Shown: positions 11,600 through 25,500, counted from the stretch's first letter. The stretch: DNA of 64,000 nucleotides from Lingula anatina (GCF_001039355.2 NW_019774959.1:18626-82625); one strand, 5' to 3'. Made by a program: numbers and translations. The notes: generated by a model from the letters alone, not told the origin.

Positions 11600-14060
11600 C
11601 TACTGTTCCTGCTCCAGGTTAGAAGACAAATGGATCCTGGTAGCCCTGGGCTCCCAAGTAGACTGTACTAAGAACAATTTGCTTCAGGTACAGGCTATAT
11701 ATCAAAAGCATTCTATCTTACTAGTAGATAGCCACCCCATTGAAAACTTAACCTAATACCTAAAAAATAGATATATACATAATGATATATTATGTTTTGC
11801 TGGAAATTCATTTGTGTAGTCTTTTGACTATTTTACATGTTTAAACTTTTCAATTTCTATACTAACTATACCTTTTACTAACCTAAATTTTCTATACCTA
11901 AGCAAAGCTTTTGATCACTGACTGTGTAAGTGTAGAAATTGACAAGTTTAAACATCAAAAACTATAAATTATAAATGGCCTCATATTAAGTAATTTTCAT
12001 AACATGAGTACCGCCATCATTTGTGTTTGTGTCTATGTGTTACCACTGAATCATAAATCATATGCCACAAATAAAGCAACAACAACAACAACAACAACAT
12101 TCTAGCCCATTAGCAACACAAATGACATCTAGTGACATCAGTGCCATTTGGTGAAAAAGTCTAAAAATAGGGGCTGCCCCCATCGGTCTCAAAAGTGATA
12201 TTTTTGGCTCACAAAAAGTCCAAAATCTGCTGATAGTAACGAAAATCTCATTACGGGACTGACATTAAAACATTTCTGTGGCCATCATAAAAAGATTCTG
12301 ACAAGAGTATCTGTTCCTGCCTATTAGCATTAACAAAATAGATTAACCTAATAACACTATGAACCAAAGCTTGTTCGCTCAGCAACAATTACTATTATAT
12401 AGATGCTGCAAAAATGAACGACTTGATGCTATTATCCATCTGTTGCTTTTCTCTCCTAGCTCATTGATTTTCTGCTCCAATTCTGAGAGGGTATTATCGC
12501 ATTAGCTGTGGGTCATACACTTGCATCTGCATTGACTTAACAGATATCTTTATACGGCTGAACAAATAAGCACATTCATTAGGTACACAAACATGGCTAT
12601 TTCTGACCGTGCTGCGCCCAATAAAATTCACAGAGTAAATAATATATTATCCAAGCAGGCATCCATAGACAAGGGCACTGACTGAAGATAACGCCTCCTA
12701 TCTCATTCAAAAGTTCACCAGAGTGATTTGTGAACAGCATATGCTGACCCAAGTTCCATCACTACAATGCTAAAGTTGTGAATAGAATTATTCCTGCAGT
12801 CTGCATATATTTTTTCTTAGGCATCTGGTATTGAAATTATAAGTGTCTATATATAACTTAGGTGTTAACCAACAAAATCAGTTGAAACCAGAAATGTTGC
12901 TGAAAAAAGAAAGAAAGAAACTTGGGTTGAATAAAGTGCATTCACTTACCGGCAATAAAACATCTTTCTTTTATCATCAATTTTATCTTTTCTCACTATT
13001 TCATTTCACAATGTGATTTTTTCTAGATCTTTATCAAGTCTGGGACAACGAAAACATGAATCATATATCAAGTTTTAAAAATCAGAACTAGCAATCTAGA
13101 TCTTTATCACGTCTGGGGGCCCAGTGTTAACTTTTGTGACACGTCCCAGATGACCTGCGAAAATTGAAAATATTTCTATTCATGCTGCATAGAATGCATT
13201 ACAAGGATAACAATTCTTCATGAGATTTGAAATTCTACAATATATATTGTAATCAACACAGTGGCTGCAATGAATAACATTTTACCATCAGGTCGGCAGT
13301 TATCACAATTATTCTGATGTCTGCCATCAGATCACATGAACCTTCATAGATGGCTACATGTGTACCATCTTTAATTATTTCTAAGGAGATTATTACAAAA
13401 AAAAAACACTTAAAAAATTGATTAACTCTGAATGTCAGAACAAATTCATTAACAAATTGAAAAGTGTCGGGGAACTGTTGTTTACTCTAGCGAAATCCCT
13501 TTTAGTGTACCTTTTCCCCAACAAAACTAAAACATCTTAGCTCTTTAAGTTTAGGTGGTACAGCTGCAGCTCAACTTTGTTTATTTGCATCTTTGCTGAC
13601 ATATACACTAGGTCAACCTGGGTCAAGGCTACTGAAACAATACAAGAACCTTCACTAAGCTGAAAACTGGGGCTTCTCAGGGTTGTAGTTTCCATCTGCT
13701 ACTGGTATATACAGCACATAAAACAGAATGCTTATGACAATACGAAAATCATGACAGAGAAGGAATGAAAATGACATTTCTACAGAGCATCCATGACTGT
13801 GTAAATTATAATGTGTGCACACAAGGGCTGTGAGTCACTGAATTAAAAGTCATGCTGCAGTATACCTAATACCTCACAGCTGCCAAAGAAATATAAACCG
13901 TAATAACAATAGACAGAACATCCTTATAACAGAGTTGACACTGAAATAAAGTGAATGTAGGTGGGGAAAGCCACATCAATATTTCACGGTCTGTTTCTCG
14001 GGCTTGTCAATATTTAGCAGGCCCAACTCGGGACTGAAGTGAAATGTAAAGACGTTGTTT
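11600..14060. other. No gene recognised
   Basis: AT-rich; contains one dispersed repeat (about 12150-12260) and a short repeated phrase ctagatctttatca(a/c)gtctgg at 13024 and 13097. No exon-like frame supported. Confidence 0.4.
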
Positions 14061-14127
14061 AGAAGCATAACATTACAATTTTGAAGTGATGAAATTATTA
14101 AAACTGCATAATTGTACGCTTTTTTAC

Positions 14128-14164
14128 CTTGGTTGACTTCTTCTCCGGTAGTTTTGGAGTCCAT
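14128..14164 (-). pseudogene. Second copy of the SH3-gene first exon
   Basis: ATG at 14164 (minus) opens 12 codons plus one base, then a GTAAAA donor, matching the phase and donor of exon 1 at 26084-26051. The upstream and intronic bases also match. The encoded residues differ (MDSKTTGEEVNQ against MDATRGVVVEQ). I could find no partner SH3 exons to its left, so it is either an orphan duplicate or the start of an unrecognised gene in 1-14 kb. Confidence 0.5.
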
Positions 14165-14484
14165 TGCGACTGTCAAGGTTCTAAGTTGAGAGCGCAGTAC
14201 AAGTTTTCTTCAAAGGATTTTGTCTGGTCACCCTCGAAATTCACTTTCCAACGTGGTGATGTCACCAAATATAGCCTCAAAACCGGAAGCAAAATACACC
14301 TTTACTAATTTTGATTTTCTTTAAAACACTTAGATATGTGTAAAGCCTGGTTTAGAATTCGCAAATAGGAATTAATTTTGACATTGGAGATGGTGGTATA
14401 TTGAAGATGTAGAAATGAATCCAAATTGAGATTAACATTTCACTTCTCTTTAAGGCGAGATTCTACGATACTAAAAACGTCAAG
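14165..14484. promoter_or_regulatory. Compact duplicate of the SF3B6/SH3 head-to-head promoter
   Basis: A 320-bp interval between two diverging first-exon copies. It is the uninterrupted counterpart of the split interval at 26085-29434, so it probably shows the ancestral arrangement. Promoter activity is inferred from position. Confidence 0.45.
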
Positions 14485-14508
14485 ATGGCGATGGAATGGG
14501 AAACAAAC
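14485..14508 (+). pseudogene. Second copy of SF3B6 exon 1
   Basis: Eight codons (MAMEWETN) followed by an intact GTGAGT donor. They are embedded in about 560 bp matching the SF3B6 exon 1 region at 29255-29790, including the same intron-1 start. No exon 2 copy follows nearby. It could be a dead duplicate, or an alternative upstream first exon that splices 17.6 kb to exon 2 at 32103; the phase is identical, so the protein would stay in frame. Confidence 0.6.
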
Positions 14509-14989
14509 GTGAGTATCTCTTTGATATTGATCAAGCACAGTCTATTTGTCAGATTTTTCAATAAATGTATTAAATTGCACAGATCTTTATTTATTTTTCT
14601 TTCAGAAAATCCACAGATTAAGGACAGGTTTTCCTCATGGTTCTTATACCGTTGAATAGTACCGCTTGTTCCAAACCATTAATCTTCATAAAGGCAAAGC
14701 GTGATACAAGACTTTGAGATTTGCCAATAAGGTTGACCGAAAAACCTGTCGATTTTCCTGAATTATTTTTTAAGTACCTCGGACACGTGAACATTGATTT
14801 TAGTGAAAGGTTACGCAGCGGTATTGGAATTGTATTATGTAAAGAAAATAAACAGTGTACGCATCGCATGCAAGCACGTGAATGCCGCGTTTGGTACTTT
14901 GTATCAGACGCTTCATTTTACTTGACATCACAGTGTTTACGATGTCACATTCATGTCATATTCATTACATAAATAAATTACAACGACAA

Positions 14990-17150
14990 TAAACTATTTT
15001 CACATGTTTGACGTATTTCCCTTATTACTCTCTTCAATAAATCTGTTGTAAAGTTTTAAATGGCTTGCACCTTCGCATCAGTACATGTATGACAAATCTG
15101 AAAATAGCTAGTATACTCACCTCAACTGTTAAACGTAATGAAAGTTCTTAATGTACTTGGGTGGCTCTCCACACAAACCAAAAATAAAAATTCAAAATTT
15201 AAACGTTAGAAATTCATTAAAAAAAAACAAAAAACGTTTTAGTGAAAAAACACATTTTCCCATTGATTTGAATGGGTACTAGTGCGTCACGCAGGGTGTA
15301 ACATATTTGGGCCCTGTGTTCTTATTTGGTCGGTGACACCCCCCCCCCCAATTTTTTTTTATATTTATTAATTTTTGCAAATTTTTTATGTACTTGGGTG
15401 TCTCTTCAAACAAAATTTTTAAAAACTCGAACGCTGGAACATGTAACGACCGATCTACCTTAAATGAGATTACATAAAACACACGTTGAGATTTCCCTGT
15501 AAAGTCCCATAGGGCAATGTAGGTTAGAGATTTTCTCTTAAAATAAGGTCTTAGCTTTTTTTATTCTTGTCATATCTATTCATTTAATGTATCTTCAAAA
15601 TATCTAGAATTATGCTTGAAACACAGCTCCAACTTCGTCGTGTGACGTTATATTGGGATTTTGGGGACAAAAACACCATTTTAAACACCTGGTTTCTCAG
15701 GCACCTGGACAGCTTTTAACATGATTTTAATGGTATAATAACACAGGGATTTATCTTTAGAGGCTTATTGTTGATTTTATAACGTGTAGTCTAGTGAAAT
15801 TACATCAAAATATTAAGGAATTTTCACTTTCAAAGTCAATAAATTGGAAAAGAGAGGATCAATTAAAATTTTTTTAAAAGCATTTTTAGTTCATACTTTT
15901 CTTAATTAGCATGGTACATTTGGTGTCCCTCAGGTGTACAGGTAGACTGTTATAGCTCGTTCCGATGACGCTATTTCGTCAATCTTGAAAGCCAAGAAAA
16001 CGAGGGAGATTAATTGTCCAAAATAACAAATTAAATTGTTGACGGCTTTACTGTACTTTATTGCCAGTTGAAATTAGCTTGTTTGGATGCATTTGGATGT
16101 CAGAAAATCTTATTTTTGTATCAATCTCACCCCTGTTAAGGGGTTATCGCTAGCACTGCCAGAATGATTGACAGGCAATCAAGTAAGCTCTAATGACTCA
16201 ACCAATCAGAGGCCACGTGAATTGACGTCGGGGCAAGTGTTAGGGATGCGCTGTAGGATGTGCACACAAGAGCATCATCGCAGGCGGCTCTTGTCCACAT
16301 TCGCCAAACGAAAAATGGTTCGGAAGACACGGTTGTGTTACAGGACGCCGATTGGACCATCAAAAAGAAAAAGATGCAACCATGCAGGGCTTGTTAGAGG
16401 AAATGTGTAAAGTTGTGTTTGTCAGAAATTGGGATAATTATTGAAGAAAAAACCACCATGTCGGCCTTGAAAGTGCACACATGCATCCAGAACTGTACCA
16501 CGCAGTATACCAGCATTTAGGTTGAAAATGCTTGTAGGGCTTATTCTCCAGCTCATATCTCATAGCCGAAATGAATAATTCTGAAAAATCAAAATGTCAT
16601 AAATACTACAGCTCTTACATGATCTCAGCTTACTATTGTTCGCGCGAAAAACTGAGTCTAGCGGCACATGTACAGAAATTTTACGCCACCCGGCGAAAGG
16701 TTACGCTAGGATATGGTCTCAAGTCTTTTATTTACGCAAAGCAATCTTGTATATGATTCCAGTCAGTATTCGACCAAATGTTTATGTCGATATCGCTCAG
16801 AAAAAGTCCAAAGCACAGAATTATCACCATAGTCACATGATCGTAATCATTAGTTGTCACATCGTAATCATTAGTTGTCAAGTTAAAGATTTGATAAACA
16901 TGCGCTTCGATGCTAGGCCAGATGGCCCAAGTTGCATAGATCTACAAAATCTGACGACAGTATAGAGCTGCTGTAGAAGATTGATCTATAGTTTGATGGT
17001 TGCCGTTACAAGTAGCAAGCAGCGGAATCTTTTTGTCGTATCTCAAAATGTTAAGAAGAAAATCGAAAGTACATGTATATCAACAAGCAATTCAAGGGAA
17101 AAAGCGTATTTCGAGAAAATCCAGTGTGTCGGAAAAGATTCTCGTTAAGG
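14990..17150. other. No gene recognised
   Basis: Includes two diverged copies of tgtacttgggtg(g)ctct (15155 and 15390). 16190-16410 is more GC-rich and open on the plus strand for 80 codons of basic composition, without a recognisable domain. Confidence 0.35.
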
Positions 17151-17151
17151 T

Positions 17152-17356
17152 CCTTTTACACTGGGCGGCGTCCTTTCTGCGTCCAGCAGTACGGCCCCAT
17201 TTGAGAGTTAAAAAATTATAATACTTTACGTGCCGACAACTGGCCGATCATTCAGCATTCATTCTGATACACAATCAATGTTCGTGCCTCCTTATTAAGA
17301 CCACAGCGATGCCAAATTTCATGGTCGCAGAAAGGACGCCGTCCAGTGTAAAGGGG
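17152..17356. mobile_element. CTTTACACTGGACGGCG-type MITE
   Basis: About 205 bp with roughly 30-bp inverted ends: CCTTTTACACTGGGCGGCGT on the left; on the right GGACGCCGTCCAGTGTAAAG. The interior is AT-rich and non-coding. Confidence 0.75.
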
Positions 17357-17476
17357 GTATTAGCGCTGATCACAATCAAGACCAACTATCAAAATAGCTT
17401 AAGCGGAACAACAGGCGGAGCTTTGCCGATCGCTGTTTATGACAAAGGGAGTATGACACGTTCCTGTTTTATTGTA

Positions 17477-17600
17477 TGGCGAGTCGTGCTGATGCTGCCA
17501 AGGTCCTCCCACCGAGTTTACGCATGCCAACGGCCCTTGGCAACGAAGGCGGGGCATAGACCGAGCCACCGGTGCCGATGAGTGCAGCATCAAAATCCTC
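17477..17600 (-). other. GC-rich patch, possible minus-strand exon
   Basis: It stands out from AT-rich surroundings. On the minus strand it reads DFDAALIGTGGSVYAPPS and continues about 27 residues to a stop, after a CTGAG that could be an acceptor. Unidentified; it could be a repeat fragment. Confidence 0.2.
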
Positions 17601-17699
17601 AGAAAAAACATTATTTTGTTCAAAGTGTAAAAATGTTATTCCGTTAAACGCGAGATACACATTTAACCAATAATTAGACATAAAAAAAACCAAAACGAT

Positions 17700-19330
17700 G
17701 ATTTTTTGGCGTATTTGGGTACATCCACCCCTTAATATGTCGAAAACAATATTCTTTGTGTTTAGAAAAGGTGGATATTTAGTAAAGTATGAAAAGTGGA
17801 AATATACAGGGAAAAGAATGAAACTAAATCACAATATAAATACCTGGATGTAACATTAACAACAAAAGGTGTTTTGGACAAAAACACAAAAATATTTGGC
17901 TGATCAAGCAACAAAAGCAATATTTATTTTAAGGAAACGCATGCTTAGGTATGGTGACACTGATGTTAGTGTGTCTACATTAGGAAATTGTTGTCCACAG
18001 TTGTCAACACAAAGTACACCAGACAAACATGAAAACCTTCCAAGCAATGGAGATGTTAAAGTTAGGGAAGTAAATATCATGACTAAAAGTTAGGCAGGGA
18101 AGACACTGTCAAAGTTAGCTGAAGAACACAAAATGAACGAATCAGGCAGTAAAGATACCATAGAAATAGCATGTTTAATCACCTTGAAGAAACTTGTTAA
18201 CATCTAATACATTTGCACTATAAACCCGATCATTACTGTAATGGAAATTATAATTACTAAATTCAATGTTGTTTTTTTCTTGTTTTTCATTGAAATTTTC
18301 CTCCAATTTATCCCAATTCAAGTCTTTCTGACTACAAATTCAAGTGCTTTTCATTGTCATTGCCACACGCAAACGTTTTCTTGCAATTTTCATAGTGGAA
18401 GAGTTTAATACAGTGATAATGTGACTATAATGTGACTATGAACTTTTCCGTTCAAGCCAAACGTTTTGAATGCTTGTGCTAAAATCTAAGTATTATTTCC
18501 CATGTTTCGTGGGCAAGCTTCTTATGAACCGTTTTAATACAGTTCTAAATTTTGCACAAAACATCCATGTACCAAGAAATGCCAACTGCAACTCATTTGT
18601 TGAATTATTTCTTTTTCTGCATTTTCCTTCCGCTTCTTAAACACACCACAACATTCATCAGCAAAAGGTAGAGTATTCACATGAAATCGGCAAGAAAAAG
18701 AAAGAACATCACTTTTTTGTACCTTTGTAAGCCTCAGGAAAACATGAGGCTGTTAACATCATATTAAAGAGCTAATGACCATTGTTACACTTCCAGATAT
18801 GATTTTGTCTAAGTTTTAATATTGTAAGTCCAGAGATACAATTTAGAATATGTGTACGTATGTGTATTATAAATTAGAGGTGTAGACCAGTCATTACAAT
18901 AGAAAAGCTACACAAAATTGTACGGCAACCACACATTCTTCTGTGCCAAATAAAATGAATAAAAAAATTACCACATTAAGATACATTCAGAAGTACTCAA
19001 CTCTGGGTTTAACAACTTATTATTTCTAGGGCACTTGCACTTTCGTTAAAAAATCTGATCTTCAAACTTTCATTTAGAAAAACTTATTCGTTTTTTTAAT
19101 CAATGTTTGTATTATATGAAATATCACATTAATATATATCACACATATTTATCTTTTACTTGCTTGAATACAAGCTGCTTTTTGGCTGCAAATGAGATTT
19201 GACAATTAAAAGAAAACCTCTTGACATTGAAAACTGAATTTCTCATCTATGATTTCCATGATCTGCATGAGGTGAAATGTTCTCTTTGCTGATTGGCTGT
19301 TGTGATGCTGGGGCTTTGACAGTATTCTAC
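17700..19330. other. No gene recognised
   Basis: AT-rich sequence downstream of the SH3 gene model; its 3' UTR should lie just below 19340. Confidence 0.4.
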
Positions 19331-19339
19331 CTCGGTGAA

Positions 19340-19526
19340 CTAAGCACTGTTTCCATCAGTCGCACCTTTTTCCTCTTTTACATAGTCACACGGGAAGTAC
19401 CCAGTCTGAAGTCAGACAACAAAGTTATGAAATCTTTTCACCAATCACTTATTAAATGAAAAAATAATCACCTGAGTTACAATTTAAATTTGTTTGTGAC
19501 AACTTTTTCTTTCCAATTAAGTCGCC

Positions 19527-19575
<49 letters not shown>

Positions 19576-22500
19576 TAGAAACATTTTAAAGTTTAACAGG
19601 TAAAGGGGAAGTTTAACCAGCATACCTTTCCTCTTAATTCACCTTTCCACCAGCCTCTGCTTTTTGCCTGCTTACTGACAATCTTGATCCTGTCCCCTTC
19701 AGTAAGGGAAATTTGATTGGTTTCTGTTGCAGCGTACTCAAATATGGCCACGGCATAACCCAAGTCTGGCAGAATAAGGAATAGATAAATAAATAAAGAT
19801 AAGTGCTGCATAAGTATGCAGAAAACAAGGCAGCAAAGCTGTCAAATGTACAGACAAAAAAAAAAAAAAATAGAAAATAAAGATGCAGAAAATAGGTCAT
19901 TTTGTCAATTTTGATGCAATAATAAATAATGCAGTCAATCAACAGTGCATTTTAATCATGAACAACAGATAGTTCATGGCCAACTAGAGGATTAGAGAGG
20001 CAATATCACCTCCGGGTATTGTACCACCAGCTAGAGTAAGCGCATTTGAATGTTAAAGCAAAAAAGGACATCACCTCTAGTGTTGGGCTTGACAAGATCT
20101 ACAAAATGCAGTCTAGAGTTTTAAATACTTTTATTGAAAATTACAATTTAAAACAAAAGCATGTGGAAGAGAAAGTTTAAATCGAAATTTGTGAAGTGCG
20201 ATTCATGGCAAAAAGAAGGTCAAGGTCAATTTGAAGGTCACAGTTAGATTGCCAGTATATATCTTCCTATTCAACTTTAAAGTAACTATGAGAATATCTC
20301 TGTCAGTTTTGGAAATATAAGACATGCAAAGTTCCAAAGTTTGGTTCAAAGGTAGGCCAAAGGTCAACTATGAGGTCACAGATTGTCAACATATTACTTC
20401 CTATTCAAGTTCAATAGTAACTATGGGCATGTTTCTGCCAGTTTTGGAGACACAAGGGACGGAAAACTTGCAAAGTTCAGTTCATGTGAAAGTAGGTCAA
20501 AGGTCAATTTTAAGGTCACAGATTGTCAGTATATGACTTCCTGTTCAAGTTCAATAGTAATTATTGCCATATCTATGCCAGTTTTAAAGGTATAAGCATC
20601 AAAAAGTTGCCAATTCTTACGACACAGATTGTCAGTATATGTCTTCCTTTTCAAATTCATTAGTAGGTATGGGCATATCTTTGTAGGTTTTGAAGGTATA
20701 AGCACTGAAAAAAATTGCAAAGCTTAGTTCATGGTAAAAATTAGGTCAAATGTCAATTTTAAAGTCACAGTTCGATTGCCAGTATGCGACTTCCTATTCA
20801 AGTTCAATAGTAACTATGGGCGTTTCCATTCCAGATTTGGAGATACATGTATAAGGGATAAAAAAAGTTGCAATGTTCAGTTTATGGTGAAAGGTAGGTC
20901 AAATGTCAGTTTTAAGAACACAGATTTCTAGTATATAACTTTGTATTCAACCTCAATAAGAACTGTATGGGCCTTTCTCTGCTAGTTTTGGAGATATAAA
21001 GGACTTAAATGTTGCAAAATTTTGACCAGAAGTTGTCTGCCTTGCCAAGCCTTATGTTATTTTATCATATTTTTTCCAGACGTTCAAACTTTTAAGCATA
21101 TTACCGTATAGCACAATGTACTTTTTGATACAGCATCACTCAAAAACCGTATGGAAAACAAAAAATAAAAAACGGAGACCACCTATAGCGTTGGGGTTTA
21201 CATGCTCTATTAAGTGCAAAAAAGGTGTCTCTAGCATTAAAGGTTCCGTAATTAGATAGAGTTTTCTGTTTCGGCATCTAATGGCCACTGCTCCCGTGGA
21301 AATGCACCATTGACCCATAAACTCACAGGGATATAGATGGCCTGATGCGTAACAACTGCCAATGATATTATAGGTAAGGTCTGTGTAGTTTCTAGTCCGG
21401 TTGCTTAGGGCAAAAAAAATGGCCAAATCGTGACACAGCGGATAAAAGCACCAAATTTTGCATGTGGGTACCTTTTGACATACTAAATCAAATTAGAGCC
21501 GTAGCCCACGGAAAAAATTTACCGTTTGGCCAAAAAATCCAAAATGGCCGCCAATTTGTGAAATTTTGTAGAAATATATACATATCCATGTTGATTTTTA
21601 TCAAATTAAGTATTTTCTCAATGTTTTCCACATCCTTATTACCCATATTATGCATATGTGTCAGATAACAAATTAGTGTCCTTGGACTTATTGAAAAATC
21701 CAAGATGGCCGCCGTATGACATAGGAATACTAGAACATGTACAAGGGTTTTCAACTAACTAATGCCAACTAGGAAGATGCATTGCCCACTATCTAATTAA
21801 TTTTGTTTCTTATTACACAAATAATATATTTGTGGTGAGTAACTAACCTTTATTCACAGGCATTTCGAGAAAAATCCAAGATGGCCCACATATCAAAGGA
21901 ATACTAGTATACACATAGGGCTTCTTCTGCCATGGAGATATAATATTAATTGATAAATTAGGTTTGTTTGTTAGTATTTTCCACATCTTTTTAATTAGCA
22001 TAATACATATGTGATGAGAATGTTACGTGTATCCTTTTTGAAAACAAAACAAAACAAAATGGCTGCCATTAGCCATAGAAGGTGGGGTTTAGTTAAGATA
22101 GGCTTACAAATAAAATGAAGCTGAATTCAGTTGTTATTCTGTTTTTTTAGTATTATTATCCCACGATACATATCTGTTAGGTAATTAATGTCCATATTTT
22201 ATCATTTTGGGGAAATNTATGTTTCTGCCAGTTTTGGAGACACAAGGGACGGAAAACTTGCAAAGTTCAGTTCATGTGAAAGTAGGTCAAAGGTCAATTT
22301 TAAGGTCACAGATTGTCAGTATATGACTTCCTGTTCAAGTTCAATAGTAATTATTGCCATATCTATGCCAGTTTTAAAGGTATAAGCATCAAAAAGTTGC
22401 CAATTCTTACGACACAGATTGTCAGTATATGTCTTCCTTTTCAAATTCATTAGTAGGTATGGGCATATCTTTGTCGGTTTTGAAGGTATAAGCACTGAAA

Positions 22501-25500
22501 AAAATTGCAAAGCTTAGTTCATGGTAAAAATTAGGTCAAATGTCAATTTTAAAGTCACAGTTCGATTGCCAGTATGCGACTTCCTATTCAAGTTCAATAG
22601 TAACTATGGGCGTTTCCATTCCAGATTTGGAGATACATATATAAGGGATAAAAAAAGTTGCAATGTTCAGTTTATGGTGAAAGGTAGGTCAAATGTCAGT
22701 TTTAAGAACACAGATTTCTAGTATATAACTTTGTATTCAACCTCAATAAGAACTGTATGGGCCTTTCTCTGCTAGTTTTGGAGATATAAAGGACTTAAAT
22801 GTTGCAAAGTTTTGACCAGAAGTTGTCTGCCTTGCCAAGCCTTATGTTATTTTATCCTTTCCAGACGTTCAAAATTTTAAGCATATTACCGTATAGCACA
22901 ATGTACTTTTTGATACAGCATCGCTCAAAAACCGTATGGAAAACAAAAAATAAAAAAACGGAGACCACCTATAGCGTTGGGGTTTACATGCTCTATTGAG
23001 TGCAAAAAAGGTGTCTCTAGCATTAAAGGTTCCGTAATTAGATAGAGTTTTCTGTTTCGGCATCTAATGGCCACTGCTCCCGTGGAAATGCACCATTGAC
23101 CCATAAACTCACAGGGATATAGATGGCCTGATGCGTAACAACTGCCAATGATATTATAGGTAAGGTCTGTGTAGTTTCTGAATTATAGCGCAAATATTTT
23201 TTTTTTTCGTGAAAAATCCTTTTTTTTTTCAAAGGAAATAAAGGCCAAAGATCAAATCCGAGGGCATATTTTAAATCTCCACATATGACTTGCGGGTAGC
23301 CGTCTATTGAATTTTTTTCCATAACTCCTTCGGTATGGTAGATAATTAGTATTTAATTTTGCCAATTTTGGACAAGGCTGCATTGCAGTGAGTGTTTCAC
23401 CTAGACTCCAGCTAGGACGAAGCCCAAATTTTACGTGGAGCGAGATGGGATTACAGTTGACCTAAATCCAAGATATGGGTACGCAGGCCCTTGTAGTCTA
23501 GGAGGAGAAGCAGTAACGGCGACATGGCGGCAGAGCTGGCGGAGCCGGCGGAACGATCTGGACGGGACTAAAACCATGTGTACCGCCAGCGCCTACGCTG
23601 GTGTAACACAGTTTTCTTTTCATAACGTTTATTGTGGCAGTGCACAAAATAGTTTTTTATTTTTTTATTTATTTTGTTTTTGTCAATTTTGATGCAATAT
23701 TACATAATGATTAACTGTATAAATATCATCATTTTTTAAATTATTCACTATTAATGGACATGGAGATTAAGAACATTTTACTACCACTATAGACTTCATA
23801 CCCATGGGAATTATGTCCCACATTGAAAATGCCAATATGTGAAAGATAAACTTTCACAAAAATGTACAACTAGAAAAGAAGCCAATTAGACTGATTTTCC
23901 AACTCAGGCTGTTTTTTAGTTCTATGTTTCTTTCCTTTAAGTTTAAAAAGGGTGACATGTTTTTTTTCTCCCTTTAATGGTCATTATAAAGGCAGAGCCC
24001 ATTACATTACAGCCAGTGGGACATTCAGTTCAAATTCTAATTGGTTTGCTCATGTGGAAGGGAGATACAATGTGAGGCTTTTATTAAATACGTAACCTAT
24101 ACTATGACAATGGCCAGTATATATCTTGTGACTCCATCTTATCTAAAGAAACCAGTGTCAGATGTAAATCACTGTGTATATGCCTTATCATTGTTTTATG
24201 GAGACCTTGTAAATCACTTTGTATCTACCTTGCCTTTGACCCCATTCCCACAGATTTTAGATCGATCTATCCCTGTGGGGAGTCTCACTAGATTACTGTC
24301 AGCTTAGCCGACTTAAGCGTCTATCCCGCCTACTAAAAACTGTAAGGGGGTAATTAACTGTCATGCGCGCTCGGCTGACTGCAATTTAGCGTGAACCCCC
24401 AGGGAGTTAGGTCGATCCGGATGGATCGATCTAAATCTCTGGGAATGCACTTTTTGTTTTATGGAGACTGTAAATTACTATATGTAGCTGCCTTTGTCTG
24501 TATTTTATTGTGTATATCCTGCATGTATTTCGTTATCATATAAATTGTACATATTCTCTGCTAAATTAAATAGATACCCTGTAGATACTGCTGGATGACA
24601 GGTAACCTGGCCAATAGAAACCAGGCAGGTCCTCAGTCAGTCACCCTCCTCCCAAGAGAATTTAAGGTTAAGGGTGCTCTGAAGAAGTCAGTACAGGGTT
24701 AGCTCTGGAGCAAGAAGGTTATCATTCACCTTGTAGAAGTTAAGCTTGGCTCCTCTGTACATTTATTCTAGGTAGCAGAAACAAATCTGTGTAAAGTCAA
24801 AGTTGAGTTAAAGTGAAAACACCCCATCCCCAGTATACGGCCGGAGACCTCCCCCCCCTCCCCCCCCCCCCCCCCCAGGACAATCTTACATATATACTGA
24901 AAAAATTGAAAAACAGCATAATTCTTATAAAAGTGATCCGATCATTCTGATTTTCGAACTTAAACTGTGTATTGTGAATATTCATAAGTTCTGGAAGTTT
25001 TAAGCCAAAAGGTAAAAGGGTTTTTTGCTTATTGTGTTATCGGTGTTGCATAACATGCATAACATGTCTGTACATAAAAACTTTGATATTAGTGATATTT
25101 ATATAAGTAAACAGTAAACTATTATACAATGAATATTCTTAAATTTTTAATGAAATTTATTCAAATATTATAAAATTTTAATATCTTAATAAAATAATAA
25201 ATCACTGCCCCCCATCTCCCACCTTCCACTGACTTTTTTTTTTTTTGGCTTGGTCAAACTTCATGTGAATCTGTTATCAAATTGCAGATGTACAAAAAGT
25301 GGACCATGTACCCCAAACCCTGGGAAAAGCCTTGATAGAAACCATGTTAAGTCTGTAAAATCAGTCTTATATGCATCTTCAGGAGTTCACAAGTATGAAA
25401 AACCGCATTTTTATCTGAAATTAAATCCACTGTATTTTCCGGGGTCACTTGACTGAATATCTTGGTAATAAATACATTACATGGGACAGGTGCTCATAAA

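Noticed and set aside
11313-11756. 147-residue frame with PVARGGSGG and KEPPPP
   Set aside because: It spans a palindromic repeat element; the protein-like string comes from the element's G and C runs.
20324-20931. Overlapping 60-70 residue frames in the minisatellite
   Set aside because: Each follows the repeat units and breaks with small indels between copies; no independent coding support.
21136-21426. 96-residue minus-strand frame (CYASGHLYPCEF)
   Set aside because: The near-identical second copy is frameshifted by one A in a homopolymer, so the frame is not under visible constraint.
24590-24780. LTR-like stretch (TGTATATCC upstream, gaagaagtcagtac)
   Set aside because: No matching second LTR, primer-binding site or retroviral-type frame nearby.
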